Source: Planctomycetota bacterium (GTDB lineage Bacteria; Planctomycetota; Phycisphaerae; UBA1845). From it: a stretch of DNA of 64,000 bases. The stretch is from positions 43,255-107,254 of the forward strand of contig JAJRPG010000034.1 of NCBI GenBank assembly GCA_024280855.1, given 5' to 3'. A program made the translations under genes and the position numbers. Below, in pieces: positions 9,340 through 18,562 of this stretch (position 1 is the stretch's first letter; each line of letters opens with the position of its first letter). Below the pieces are notes generated by a model that was not told the origin of the DNA, searched no databases, and worked only from the letters and a program-made list of their open reading frames with translations.

Positions 9340-11612
9340 CGGCGTTTCTTCTTCCGGTTCACGCGAGCTTTAGTCTTAGGGCGTTTTCTTTTACCTGCTG
9401 ACTTGCGATTCGTTGGAGCTTTTTTCGTTCCATCCCCGCCCGGTCTACGTCTTCGTTTTTTACCGCTCGGCGGAGGCGCATCGGCTAATGTTAAATCCAT
9501 GCGCCGCGTTGGCAGGTGAACACTTGCAACTCGCACTTCGAGCTTATCTCCAATGCGAATTTCTTTGCCACTGCGTTCGCCGATGACCACGCCACGCTTC
9601 GCGTCAACATGCCACCAATCGTCGGGCATGTTATCGAACAAGATTAAGCCATCAACCAGAAATTTATCCAACTGAACAAACACGCCGATGTTAGCTACGC
9701 CCGTTACGACGCCAGAAAACTCGTCGCCTAGAAAACCTTTTTCTATTAACCGTAGTACGCGCACTAATCGTACATCACGCTCTGCCGATTCGGACTTTCG
9801 TTCTCGGTCTCCGCAATGATGACCAAGCGTAACGAGGTCTTCCACGGAAGGTGAAGCCGCTCGCCCCTTTTTGGATTTAAGTTTTCCCGCGAGTAGTTCA
9901 TCAATTAAGCGATGTATCGTTAAGTCCGGATATCGACGAATGGGCGAAGTAAAATGGCTATAATTTTCACTGGCTAGTGCGTAATGTCCGCTAGTGCGCG
10001 GGGTGTATTCCGCTGCACACATAGACCGCAAGATAGCTAGGTTCACCGGGAACGACTCCGATTGACCACGAACTTCATCCAACAGTTGTTGCAAATCTTT
10101 ACGATCAGCGTTGTCAGGTAAATCGTGTCCAAGTACGCGCAGCAGTCGTTGCAATCCGCCTTCACCCATATCGCGTGGCTCTTCATGAACCCGGCGTAGA
10201 TAAGCGACGCCCGTTGCGTGCAGCAGACGCGCGACGACTTCATTCGCTTCGACCATAAACATTTCTATCATCGTGTGCGTATAGCTTGAGTCAGTGGGAA
10301 CCACATCAATCACGCAGCCATCGTCGTCATGCACAAGTGCCGAATCCGGCAGGTCCAACACTAACATGCCATCTTTAAGCCTTCGACTACGGATTGTTCG
10401 AGCCAGCTTCTCCATGTCATGAAGCAAAGCCACAACTTTCGCACTCGTTCTCCCAGGTTGGCCATCGAGAATATGCTGCGCCTGTATATAAGTCAGCCGC
10501 TTAGCTGAGCGAATGACCGTATTAGCTACGCGTGCTTTCTTGACTACGCCGCGCGGGGAATAAGTGATAAACGCACTTTTCGTGAACCGCACTTCGCGTT
10601 GTTGCAGCGAGCAAACGCCGTTAGACAAAATCTCTGGCAGCATGGGGATGACATGGTTAGGCAGATAAGTGCTGTTACCCCGTTTATGCGCTTCGACGTC
10701 CAAAGCCCCGCCTGACGGGACAAAATGACTTACGTCAGCTATATGTATGCCAAGCTCGATGGTTCCGTTTTTATTGTGTGTCAACGATATGGCATCGTCG
10801 AAGTCGCGTGCGTCTGGCGGGTCAATGGTTATGATTGTAAGCTTGCGAAGGTCTTCGCGGTTCTCAAAATCCTGGTCAGCGTCGTACTTCGCCATCGCCT
10901 GCCGTGCATCGCTAAGAACCTCGTCAGGGAACTCTCTAGGCAATTGATATTGTTCGATAGCTGTTTCAATATCAACTTCTGGGTCGCCACGTTTACCCAG
11001 CACTTTCACGATCACGCCACGGGCAGCGCGTTGCTGCGTGGGGTATTCTGTCAGTTCGACGACAACCTGGTCCCCCGGCTTAGCTTGTTTAGCTGAAGGG
11101 TCGCCGACGATAATGGGGATGTGTAAGACGTTCCCGTCAGGCACGACCAGCCATTTACTACCTTGACGTTTGAGTTCGCCGACAAATTGACTTTGCCCGC
11201 GTTCAACAATGGCCACGATGCGACCATCGAATTGCATGCGCCCGTCGCGTTTTCCTCTTCTCGAAACGTTTGCCCTTACACGATCGCCGGTTAAAGCGCC
11301 GCCAGTTTTTTCGCGCGATATATAAAGATCGCCGTGAGCGTTGGGCGTATCGAGAATGATAAAGCCAAAGCCCCGTGGATTAGCACGAAAGTTTCCGACG
11401 ACAACGGATGGAGGCTCCGCGAGCATCATGGCGTCAGTACTTCCCAACGCAACGCGACCCGTTCTCATCAGCGCTTTGCAAGCACTATGAAAATCACCAA
11501 GCTCGTCCTCGCCAATATCCATAGCTAGGGCAAGCTCAGCGGCTGCTTGGGGTTGATACCCACCCTGGCTGATGAACTCTATGATGCGGTCAGCGTATTT
11601 TTTAGAGGGCAT
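9336..11612 (-). CDS. rnr: Ribonuclease R
   Basis: This 758-residue 3'-5' exoribonuclease degrades structured RNA. An N-terminal winged-helix segment is followed by a cold-shock OB domain (GNFRANPRGFGFIILD near 74), the RNB catalytic domain with its metal-binding DPPDARDFDDAISL stretch near 265-278, and an S1 domain (FSGVVTGVANIGVFVQLD near 633). The tail after residue about 715 is very rich in Lys and Arg, as in many RNase R proteins and unlike RNase II. The ATG at 11612 is preceded by GGAA at suitable distance. It converges with the acetyltransferase gene and overlaps it by 4 nt at the stops. It stands alone, not with smpB. Confidence 0.96.
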   Translation of the reverse strand: MPSKKYADRIIEFISQGGYQPQAAAELALAMDIGEDELGDFHSACKALMRTGRVALGSTDAMMLAEPPSVVVGNFRANPRGFGFIILDTPNAHGDLYISREKTGGALTGDRVRANVSRRGKRDGRMQFDGRIVAIVERGQSQFVGELKRQGSKWLVVPDGNVLHIPIIVGDPSAKQAKPGDQVVVELTEYPTQQRAARGVIVKVLGKRGDPEVDIETAIEQYQLPREFPDEVLSDARQAMAKYDADQDFENREDLRKLTIITIDPPDARDFDDAISLTHNKNGTIELGIHIADVSHFVPSGGALDVEAHKRGNSTYLPNHVIPMLPEILSNGVCSLQQREVRFTKSAFITYSPRGVVKKARVANTVIRSAKRLTYIQAQHILDGQPGRTSAKVVALLHDMEKLARTIRSRRLKDGMLVLDLPDSALVHDDDGCVIDVVPTDSSYTHTMIEMFMVEANEVVARLLHATGVAYLRRVHEEPRDMGEGGLQRLLRVLGHDLPDNADRKDLQQLLDEVRGQSESFPVNLAILRSMCAAEYTPRTSGHYALASENYSHFTSPIRRYPDLTIHRLIDELLAGKLKSKKGRAASPSVEDLVTLGHHCGDRERKSESAERDVRLVRVLRLIEKGFLGDEFSGVVTGVANIGVFVQLDKFLVDGLILFDNMPDDWWHVDAKRGVVIGERSGKEIRIGDKLEVRVASVHLPTRRMDLTLADAPPPSGKKRRRRPGGDGTKKAPTNRKSAGKRKRPKTKARVNRKKKRR

Positions 11613-12129
11613 TAGATTTCCATTTCGTCAGCGGTGTATCAACGTGAGACTTAATTGTCGCACGAATAATTCAAGCTCGCGGCTGATCGACTGTAGTCTA
11701 TGTTTCCCATTTTGTTAATTGCTGGTACGCCCTGTTGGTTGATACCCAATGAATCATGAGGTGCTTCGTCTGATTCGAATGCCTAGGGTTTTGTGAGTAA
11801 CGCCAGCTAATGTTTTCTCAACGAATGCGCAGAAAATGCGCCAAACTCATGTTCTGAACTGTTGATATAGCCCCATGATCCAGCATGAACGGTAATGTTT
11901 GCCGTCACTCAAGTTTTTTTTGCGCCTTCGCCGATAAAATTCTTACTAAACATCCCAAGCTGCCCAAATTTACATTCAGGGCTTGCAAACGGATTTAGAT
12001 GTGAATCAACCGGCAAGCGGAGGCTTGTCGAGCTTTAAGACAATCGAGCATCGGATCATTCTCAGGGATCAGGCAGGAGGCCTATCTTAGAGGCCTTGGT
12101 GTCTGATCCATGCAAAAGGAGTGTTCCCG
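11613..12129. other. Divergent intergenic region between rnr and the B12-domain gene
   Basis: These 517 bases separate two divergent genes. I find no credible ORF, no tRNA and no B12-box, although the right-hand gene carries a B12-binding fold. The only strong structure is the hairpin at 12066-12109, listed separately. Promoters for both flanking genes must lie here but I cannot place a -35/-10 pair with confidence. Confidence 0.6.
12066..12109 (+). promoter_or_regulatory. Long hairpin just upstream of the ribosome site of the B12-domain gene
   Basis: GGATCAG (12066-12072) pairs with CTGATCC (12103-12109). An inner AGGCCT (12078-12083) pairs with AGGCCT (12091-12096). The connecting segments can pair in part. 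The hairpin ends 7 nt before the AGGAG ribosome site at 12117-12121, so it lies in the 5' leader of the gene starting at 12130. No T-run follows, so it is not a standard terminator. It may control translation or stabilise the mRNA. It lacks the sequence boxes of a cobalamin riboswitch. Confidence 0.55.
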
Positions 12130-12906
12130 ATGGCGACTATTTCCCTTCTCAATGATTACATGACCCCTTTGTTAGCCGGCAATCGCTTGGCCTGTCGGCA
12201 ATTGGTACAGGACCGCATGAAGCGGTGGGGCGATACCATGCGACTGTATCGCGACCTACTTTGGCCTGCGATGGAACAGGTTGAGAAGATGTATCGTGAC
12301 GACAAAATAAACGCCGCCTCAGAACACATGGCTACCCGTATCAACAGGGCAATAGCTGACCAGGTTCAGACTAAGCTGGAAGTATCCACAGCTATCGGGA
12401 AGAAGATCATTATTTGCTGTGCTGATGGCGAGTCGGAAGAATTAGGCGCACAAATGACGGCTGATCTTTTCGAGAGCAGAGGCTGGGAAGTATTTTTTCT
12501 AGGCGGAGGAGTTCCCGCAGACGAAATTCTGTCGATCGTAGGTCAACTTCGACCAGAAGTTCTTATGATTTATGGCACGGAACCGACTGGCGTACCGATG
12601 GTTCGCAGTCTGATTGATACCATTCGAACCGTAGACTCAAACCCGACCATGAACATTATGGTATCCGGCGGCGTGTTCAACCGGGCTGATGGTTTGTGGA
12701 AAGAGGTTCACGCAGATTTATTTGCCAACACCGCCCAGGAAGCGATACCGTTAGCCGAGGCTGCTGAACCTCGCAAGGCAGACCCAAGACCCATCGGCGC
12801 ACCGAAAAAACGTCGTCGTCGTCGTCGCCCACCACTGCTGACCGCGGCCGAGCAAGCGGAGTTAAAACAACAGTCACAGCCGCAGGCTCAGCCGCAAAGT
12901 TCATAA
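12130..12906 (+). CDS. B12-binding-domain protein with degenerate cobalamin motif and basic tail
   Basis: Residues about 10-85 form a MerR/methionine-synthase-type helical cap (PAMEQVEKMYRDDKINAASEH), matching the W-x9-EH region of CarH-type photosensors with Tyr in place of Trp. Residues 90-200 form the Rossmann B12-binding domain (CADGESEELGAQM, LFESRGWEVFFLGGGVPAD, VSGGVF). The base-off histidine of the usual ExHxxG motif is replaced by Glu in GESEELG. A tail with KKRRRRRRPP and Gln/Pro-rich sequence follows, perhaps contacting nucleic acid. The ATG at 12130 has AGGAG 8 nt upstream and is preferred over the GTG at 12121. No DNA-binding or methyltransferase domain is attached. Cobalamin binding is uncertain. 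Confidence 0.82.
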   Translation: MATISLLNDYMTPLLAGNRLACRQLVQDRMKRWGDTMRLYRDLLWPAMEQVEKMYRDDKINAASEHMATRINRAIADQVQTKLEVSTAIGKKIIICCADGESEELGAQMTADLFESRGWEVFFLGGGVPADEILSIVGQLRPEVLMIYGTEPTGVPMVRSLIDTIRTVDSNPTMNIMVSGGVFNRADGLWKEVHADLFANTAQEAIPLAEAAEPRKADPRPIGAPKKRRRRRRPPLLTAAEQAELKQQSQPQAQPQSS

Positions 12907-12981
12907 CCATTTGATAGGCATCCGGTGATTATCCCTTGGCCTATGGAGCCATGCTGTCGAGCCGGTTTCAGAATGGCTTGG

Positions 12982-13350
12982 TTAGTTGTCGAAGCGCAGG
13001 TATGGTTCTAGCCTAGCCGTGGTTTTTGGGCCTATGCCCCGGATATGTTGTAGATCGTCCACTTGAGTAAAAGACGCGTGATTGTTGCGTTGGTTTATGA
13101 TCGCAGCCGCTCTGGTCTCGCCGATGCGCGGTAGCGCGGTTAGTTCCCATAGCTCCGCGCGGTTTGGATTGATGCGCAAGGTTGTCGGTGATACAGCAGG
13201 CGACATGCTATCTTGCTGCGAATATACAATGGCCCTCGTTGCGACGATGAGCCATAGTAGGCCTATCATTACGCCCATGCGTGTGGAAATGATGGAGCTT
13301 TTGTTCCCGCGTCTCGGCTTATTATTCGAGGGAGATGCTGGTGTGTTCAT
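12982..13350 (-). CDS. ComEA-like helix-hairpin-helix membrane protein
   Basis: From the ATG at 13350 the protein has 122 residues: a basic N-terminus, one membrane helix at about 26-44, and a C-terminal double helix-hairpin-helix domain (INPNRAELWELTALPRIG, then VDDLQHIRGIGPKTTARL). This is the layout of ComEA, the membrane-anchored DNA receptor of competence, and of shorter proteins of unknown role with the same fold. The frame stays open to 13440, but that longer start would overlap the upstream GH10-like gene by 68 nt, so 13350 is chosen even though its ribosome site is weak. No other competence gene is nearby. Confidence 0.75.
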   Translation of the reverse strand: MNTPASPSNNKPRRGNKSSIISTRMGVMIGLLWLIVATRAIVYSQQDSMSPAVSPTTLRINPNRAELWELTALPRIGETRAAAIINQRNNHASFTQVDDLQHIRGIGPKTTARLEPYLRFDN

Positions 13351-13372
13351 CGCGCACCGTTCGTCTTTTAGG

Positions 13373-14872
13373 TTAGTTGACCTTCTTGATTTTACTATAG
13401 AAGTCAGCCATATCGTGATAGGCTTGCTTGGGCGCAGCATCCGAGCGTAGGAGACCGCCGTGCGGGACTGGCTGATTTCCGTAATCGTAAAAACTGCTCC
13501 ACGAGACAGATTCTACAAACGGTTTGCTCAGCGCTAAGACGGCGAACTCTTTCATCCATTCAGCCTGAATTTGTTCATTCCAATCCCCTCGCCATGTACC
13601 GCCTGCGAGGTCCGGTCGATCGTCGCTATTCGCGGTCGTGCCATCAGGGCCTGTGCCGGATGGAACTTGCATCCCGGTAATCTGAATCGGTTTGCCAATT
13701 TTTCCGAACGCATCCAGCAGGGATGAGATTTGAAACATGTCTCTGACGAACATGCCGTCGTGTTGTGGACCGAAATTAAATTGTAAGCCAAAAGCATCGA
13801 AGGCGACGCCGCTTTGGACAGCCATGTCAGCGTAGAGCAATGGCGGAATGGTGCGCTGATTTCGGCTGTAGTATTCACCCCAGGGCATAGTTATGTCTAA
13901 GACGATGCTTGCTTTTGGCGCAGTCTGCTTGGTCAGTGCTGCAGCCATCCGAGTTAATTCCATTATTTGCTCGAAATTAAACGGCATGCAGTTGGGGGCA
14001 TGTACTGCGCTTACCACATCCCACGAATGGACATATTGACCATAGCGATGAACGACGCGTCGAATATGTTCAAACGCAAGATCGCGTAGGGTGTCAAAAT
14101 CATTTTCCCAGGCGTATAGCCACTGGGGAATTATGTTCTCGTGGAAGCACAACAAGGGCGAGCCTTTGATGGGGATTTTTTGCTTGGCGAGTATTTCAAT
14201 CCAGCCATCAATAACCTTCCAGTCATACGTCTGCTCGGTCGGTTCGATTTGGCACCAGTTCATAGGGACGGTGACGAAATCGCAAATGGCTGAGATGCGT
14301 TCTCTCGCTTGGTCGGGTGGTAATTCGTCCGCGACTCTGCATCCCAGCACCCGTCGAGGCAGTGACCCGGTACGCAGTCGGCGATCGAAAAAGGCGTTGG
14401 CATGATAGGCTGATAGACCTTCAGAGCCTTGAACGGAAGCCGCGAGGGACTTATCCGCAAATACCGCAGCTTGGGCGGGCGTATCAGCCTGCAAGGCTTG
14501 AATGAGTAACTCTCTCGCGTCGTGGATGAGTTTGAAGGCGTCTTCAGGTTCCTGCTGATCTAGCAAGCCCCAATCCTCGATTTTCTGATTGAGTCGGAGC
14601 AGTCGGCCACGGGCAAGTTCTATGTGAAGATTATAAGGAGTATCGCGTTCTAACAGGCGGACGGTCTCAGTTAGAACCTCTCCGACGCCGTCGATTTTCC
14701 ACAATAGGGCTAATCCCGCAGGTCCAGCCGCCCGCTTGGTACATTGAATAACCCCGCCTCGAAAAGTCACCTCAGCCCGGAGCGGTACATCATCGCTTCC
14801 GACGACGTAGGAACCAGCTAGGTTAGCTGATTCAGCCAGTTTGTTTGATTCGTAAACTTCAAATGAAAGCAT
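13373..14872 (-). CDS. GH10-fold protein lacking both catalytic glutamates
   Basis: The 499-residue protein has an N-terminal beta-rich domain (residues 1-150) and a C-terminal region with the course of a GH10 xylanase barrel: PMNWCQIEPTEQTYDW near 203, FHENIIPQWL near 243, HSWDVVSAVH at 282-291, and SWSSFYDYGNQP near 457. The GH10 acid/base motif W-D-V-V-N-E reads W-D-V-V-S-A (residues 284-289). The nucleophile motif T-E-L-D reads T-G-M-Q (399-402). Hydrolase activity of the normal retaining type is therefore not expected. No signal peptide is seen. It could bind a glycan or act by a changed mechanism. The ComEA-like gene begins 22 nt downstream of its stop. Confidence 0.75.
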   Translation of the reverse strand: MLSFEVYESNKLAESANLAGSYVVGSDDVPLRAEVTFRGGVIQCTKRAAGPAGLALLWKIDGVGEVLTETVRLLERDTPYNLHIELARGRLLRLNQKIEDWGLLDQQEPEDAFKLIHDARELLIQALQADTPAQAAVFADKSLAASVQGSEGLSAYHANAFFDRRLRTGSLPRRVLGCRVADELPPDQARERISAICDFVTVPMNWCQIEPTEQTYDWKVIDGWIEILAKQKIPIKGSPLLCFHENIIPQWLYAWENDFDTLRDLAFEHIRRVVHRYGQYVHSWDVVSAVHAPNCMPFNFEQIMELTRMAAALTKQTAPKASIVLDITMPWGEYYSRNQRTIPPLLYADMAVQSGVAFDAFGLQFNFGPQHDGMFVRDMFQISSLLDAFGKIGKPIQITGMQVPSGTGPDGTTANSDDRPDLAGGTWRGDWNEQIQAEWMKEFAVLALSKPFVESVSWSSFYDYGNQPVPHGGLLRSDAAPKQAYHDMADFYSKIKKVN

Positions 14873-15184
14873 AACACGTCTAATTATATCTGAATTTCTC
14901 TTGCTACGATATTCGATCCCAGCGGCTATCTTAACCGCTGGCCCTCCGCGATACCCATTATGGCAAATCGTCTTGAAATCGTCGAGCGCTTCAGGTCGTG
15001 TTTCCCATATGAATTAGTCAGTATCGGGGCAAAAGCGCTCCCAAATTAGATATTTTTCCGTTAGCATAGTCATGCGGGCTGGATTTTTTGTGCCTGCATC
15101 AGCCCCAACTTGGGCTTCGGGATTATCCGTGGACGGGCAATCCCAGACGTTTTATGAGTACCCTAGCCATAAGAGCCATGACTA
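14873..15184. other. Divergent intergenic region between the GH10-like gene and purC
   Basis: This 312-base spacer carries the leaders of two divergent genes. A hairpin CCAGCGG (14919-14925) / CCGCTGG (14935-14941) has a 9-base loop and no T-run. I see no convincing ORF, no known riboswitch and no repeat of the dispersed family. Purine-operator sequences were looked for and not recognised. Confidence 0.5.
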
Positions 15185-16087
15185 ATGACGAGTTTGAATA
15201 TGACGCCAATTGTAAAAGAGACCAATATCGCAGATGTCCCCGTTCGCAGGGGCAAGGTGAGGGATATTTATGACCTTGGCGACGAGATATTGCTCGTAGC
15301 TACGGACCGAATCAGCGCCTACGACGTGATTCTTCCCACTGCGATACCTCAAAAAGGGATGATGCTGACGAGCGTTTCCAAATTTTGGTTCGACTTTTTT
15401 CAGGGTGATGTGTTACATCATCTCATGGAAGTGGTTCAGGATACCGCGCCTCCGGGCCTAGAGGCCTATTTGCCACAATTGCAAGGCCGAACGATGCGGT
15501 GCATTAAAACTGAGGTCGTGCCTATCGAATTTGTCGTGCGGGGATACATCACGGGTTCTGGTTGGAAGGATTATCTTAACACTGGCCAGGTGTGCGGCAT
15601 CGATTTGCCCGCAGGTTTGCAGCAATGCCAGCAACTGCCCGAACCGATTTTTACCCCGGCGACGAAGGAAGACGTGGGCCATGATGAGAATGTTTCGTTT
15701 GAACGAGCCAGCAAAATCGTGGGCGCATCTTGTATGACGGAACTGCGAGATAAGAGCCTCATGTTATATAATAAAGCTTCAGCGCACGCGCGGGAGCGTG
15801 GTATTATTATCGCTGACACCAAGTTTGAATGGGGAAAATATAAAGGTGAGTATTATCTGATCGACGAAGTACTCACGCCGGATTCGTCGCGCTTTTGGCC
15901 CGCGGACGAATATGAAGCAGGCCGAGATCAAAACAGTTTTGATAAACAAATCGTGCGCAATTATTTAACGACGCTGGTCGATGCGGGTAAGTGGGACAAG
16001 ACGCCTCCCGGGCCTGAACTTCCCGACGAAATAGTTCAAAAAACTTCTGCTAAATATGCCGAGGTGGTTGATCGTTTAATGCGTTAG
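15185..16087 (+). CDS. purC: Phosphoribosylaminoimidazole-succinocarboxamide synthase (SAICAR synthetase)
   Basis: The enzyme joins aspartate to CAIR with ATP in purine synthesis, in the cytosol. The N-terminal motif VRRGKVRDIYDLGDEILLVA, the ATDRISAYDV segment and the later VVPIEFVVRGYITGSGWKDY and LIDEVLTPDSSRFWP are all hallmarks of the 295-305-residue bacterial/eukaryal type. Length is normal at 300. Two ATG codons are possible, 15185 and 15200, and neither has a clear ribosome site; the shorter form would begin MTPIVKETNIADV, close to many homologues. It stands alone rather than in a pur operon. Its 3' end faces gltX, with a palindromic repeat between the two stops. Confidence 0.96.
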   Translation: MTSLNMTPIVKETNIADVPVRRGKVRDIYDLGDEILLVATDRISAYDVILPTAIPQKGMMLTSVSKFWFDFFQGDVLHHLMEVVQDTAPPGLEAYLPQLQGRTMRCIKTEVVPIEFVVRGYITGSGWKDYLNTGQVCGIDLPAGLQQCQQLPEPIFTPATKEDVGHDENVSFERASKIVGASCMTELRDKSLMLYNKASAHARERGIIIADTKFEWGKYKGEYYLIDEVLTPDSSRFWPADEYEAGRDQNSFDKQIVRNYLTTLVDAGKWDKTPPGPELPDEIVQKTSAKYAEVVDRLMR

Positions 16088-16123
16088 GCTTAATGACCTG
16101 TTTCACAAGCTTCGCGACTACCT

Positions 16124-16148
16124 GAGCCGCAGGCTTTAGCCTGCGCGG
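16124..16148 (+). repeat. Dispersed GAGCCGC palindrome, copy 1 (short form)
   Basis: This 25-base copy has a stem GCAGGC/GCCTGC around a TTTA loop, bounded by GAGCC and GCGG. It lies between the convergent 3' ends of purC and gltX, where it could act as a bidirectional RNA hairpin. It is one of seven copies in the window. Confidence 0.75.
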
Positions 16149-16236
16149 TCTCTCGGATTTGTGTGTGTCTCGGTGGCCTGTCGCCGCGCGAGCTGAATCA
16201 TGCGGCTCGGAAACGACGGCATCAGTTCGATTTCGC

Positions 16237-17739
16237 TTACGCGAGTATGGCCAAGCATTTGTTAATTCGGTTTAGTGTGCGCTCTTTTCCTAGTAGTTCC
16301 AGCGTCTCACCGATGGACGGACTCACCGTTGAGCCGGAGACCGCTACCCGAATGGGCTGCGCGATGTTGCCCATTTTTGTATCTAGCGAATCACATAAGT
16401 CTTTGACCAAAGCTTCAATCGACGCTTTGGTAAAGTGTTCAAGGGATTCCAGCTTAGTTTGTGTCTGCGCTAAAATTGAAAACCCGGCATTGTCGTTTTT
16501 AGCGAGAACTTTCTTGACGGCTTTCGGGTCATACTCGATGGCTTGGTCCTGCACGAATAGAAAGCCGATTTTCTTTTGTAAATCTGCAAAGGTGCGAAAT
16601 CCGGCACAGGCCTGTAACAGGCGCGTCAGCATGTCGTCGTTGGCGCTCTGCATGGGTAAATCGTTGATGGCAGCATAATCTTTCAGGCGCTCAAGCAATT
16701 TAGCTTCCGGCAAGCGCGCAGCCCAGTCAGTATTAAACGAAAGCAGCTTCGCTCGGTCGAATTTGGCATTAGTCTTACCGATGCGCTCCATGGAAAACGC
16801 CTGCGTAAGCTCGTCCAAGGTATACGTTTCCTTATCGTCTCCGGTACTCCAGCCGAGCAGGGCGATGAAATTTAGAATCGCCTCTGGCAAGAATCCCGCG
16901 GTCCGGAAGTCGTGAACCTCAATCTCTGGCGGTGCGAGGCCGGCTTTGATGGCTTTTTCCTTATCTCGCTTACTCATTTTGGACCCGTCCATATTAAATA
17001 TGACAGGCATGTGGCCATAGATTGGGGTGGGGAAGCCTAAGGCGCGTTGCAGCGCCACGTGCTTATGCGAATTCATCAAATGCTCCTGCCCGCGCAACAC
17101 ATGGGTGATTTTCATCAGGGCGTCATCGACGACACAGGCGAAGTGGTAGGTGGGATAGCCATCACCTTTTTGAATGATAAAGTCCTCAAATTGATCGGCT
17201 GTAAGCGTCACGTCGCCGAGGATGCTGTCGTGAACGGTGATGTCTTCGTCGGGCATTTTGCAGCGTACGACTACGCGCTGACCCTCTTGCTTAGCTTGCT
17301 GACCCTGCTCGATGGTGGGAAGTGGATTGGGGCGCGGATAGCGAAAGCCGCCATGCTCTTTTTTGGCTTTTTCACGCATATCGTTTAATTCTTGAGGTGT
17401 TTCCAGTGCGTAGTAGGCCCGGCCTGACTCGAGCAGTTGCTGCATGTATTGGTTGTAAATGTCGAGCCGCTGACTTTGGAAATATGGTCCATAGTCGCCG
17501 CCAGCTTCAGGGCCTTCGTCCCAGGTGAGTCCCAGCCAGCGTAAGTCGTCGAGAATTTTTTGCACAGAATCTTCCACATGGCGAGCTTGGTCGGTGTCCT
17601 CGATGCGTAATACCATGCAGCCACCTGCTTTTCGGGCGACGAGCCAATTGAAGAGAATGGTCCTGGCTCCACCAATATGCAGATATCCTGTGGGTGATGG
17701 GGCGAAGCGGACGCGGACGGTTTCTGATGCTGCTGGCAT
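16237..17739 (-). CDS. gltX: Glutamyl-tRNA synthetase
   Basis: The class I synthetase charges tRNA-Glu. From the ATG at 17739 it has 500 residues, with RFAPSPTGYLHIGGART at 11-27 (HIGH motif as HIGG) and SKMSKRDKEK near 252-261 (KMSKS motif as KMSKR). The C-terminal anticodon-binding helical domain is complete. An upstream in-frame ATG at 17805 would add 22 residues not seen in the family; 17739 is preferred because AAGGGAA precedes it at good spacing. Whether it also charges tRNA-Gln cannot be told from this window, which shows no gatCAB genes. Confidence 0.96.
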   Translation of the reverse strand: MPAASETVRVRFAPSPTGYLHIGGARTILFNWLVARKAGGCMVLRIEDTDQARHVEDSVQKILDDLRWLGLTWDEGPEAGGDYGPYFQSQRLDIYNQYMQQLLESGRAYYALETPQELNDMREKAKKEHGGFRYPRPNPLPTIEQGQQAKQEGQRVVVRCKMPDEDITVHDSILGDVTLTADQFEDFIIQKGDGYPTYHFACVVDDALMKITHVLRGQEHLMNSHKHVALQRALGFPTPIYGHMPVIFNMDGSKMSKRDKEKAIKAGLAPPEIEVHDFRTAGFLPEAILNFIALLGWSTGDDKETYTLDELTQAFSMERIGKTNAKFDRAKLLSFNTDWAARLPEAKLLERLKDYAAINDLPMQSANDDMLTRLLQACAGFRTFADLQKKIGFLFVQDQAIEYDPKAVKKVLAKNDNAGFSILAQTQTKLESLEHFTKASIEALVKDLCDSLDTKMGNIAQPIRVAVSGSTVSPSIGETLELLGKERTLNRINKCLAILA

Positions 17740-17980
17740 TGGATGGTTCCCTTGAAAGTAGGCATCTACGCCTAAAATACTATTTCTAGGGCTTAAGGTA
17801 TTCACACGCTGCTATTTGTTCAAGCGCGGCACGCGCTTATTTGTTAACAGGGCGGATTTTTAGATCATTCTCTGATTAGAGGAAAAATACTATGCTTAAT
17901 ATTATAAAATCAGACATTGCAACCTCGTTAGTCTCACCAGCGGGTGGAATTTGTCCGATGCGCCGGGTAAAATCTTATCG

Positions 17981-18409
17981 ATGAGTAGATATTCAAATTC
18001 GGACAAGTTCAGAGCTGCTGTGAACAAAATTCTAGTCGCGGGCGCGGCATGTGGAGCAATGTTTTACTTGATAGTCATTGCTTCGTGGATTTTGCTTGCG
18101 TATGCTGAATTGCGCGATTCAGCTATAGCGGATGCTGACTTGAGGAGATTCTGGCACGCTATTCCTGCCCCATTACTTTTTGGCATGTTTCTAACGGCAT
18201 TGTTTAAGAGAAAAAAGAAACGCTTTTTACATTTGATGCTCGTTTCTGCCTTGCTAATCATGCTATGTTGGTCCTTGTATGATGGATACCAGGGCCATTA
18301 TCAGTATTGGGCTTGGATAGATGTTCGCGTCTGTAGCAATGGAGCCTATCACTATTATCTAAATTGGCCTTGGATGAATGAAATTGAACCGTGGTTACCG
18401 TACAAATAG
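17981..18409 (+). CDS. Small three-helix membrane protein of unknown function
   Basis: I do not recognise this family. From the ATG at 17981 the product has 142 residues with three hydrophobic segments at about 17-41, 62-78 and 85-101, a KRKKKR cluster between the second and third, and an aromatic C-terminus (HYYLNWPWMNEIEPW). Base composition is richer in A/T than its neighbours. The frame opens with a TTG at 17951, but the ATG is the more natural start. It sits between gltX and priA, with no obvious partner. Reality of the gene rests on the hydrophobic pattern only. Confidence 0.5.
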   Translation: MSRYSNSDKFRAAVNKILVAGAACGAMFYLIVIASWILLAYAELRDSAIADADLRRFWHAIPAPLLFGMFLTALFKRKKKRFLHLMLVSALLIMLCWSLYDGYQGHYQYWAWIDVRVCSNGAYHYYLNWPWMNEIEPWLPYK

Positions 18410-18562
18410 TGAGACTGGCTTTCGGAGGCGTACAGTGTGGACAGTGTCAAAAAACGCAATTACTCACAAGCTGGCGCGAGCATTCTCTGTTAGCATGCGT
18501 TGTTACAGCTTAATCTATCAGGGCTTACTCTAAAATGGTTTCGCGTGTGCTGGGCGACAACA

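Noticed and set aside
11960..12129. Cobalamin riboswitch upstream of the B12-fold gene
   Set aside because: The leader has a hairpin with AGGCAGGAGG but not the B12-box or the multi-helix layout of the riboswitch.
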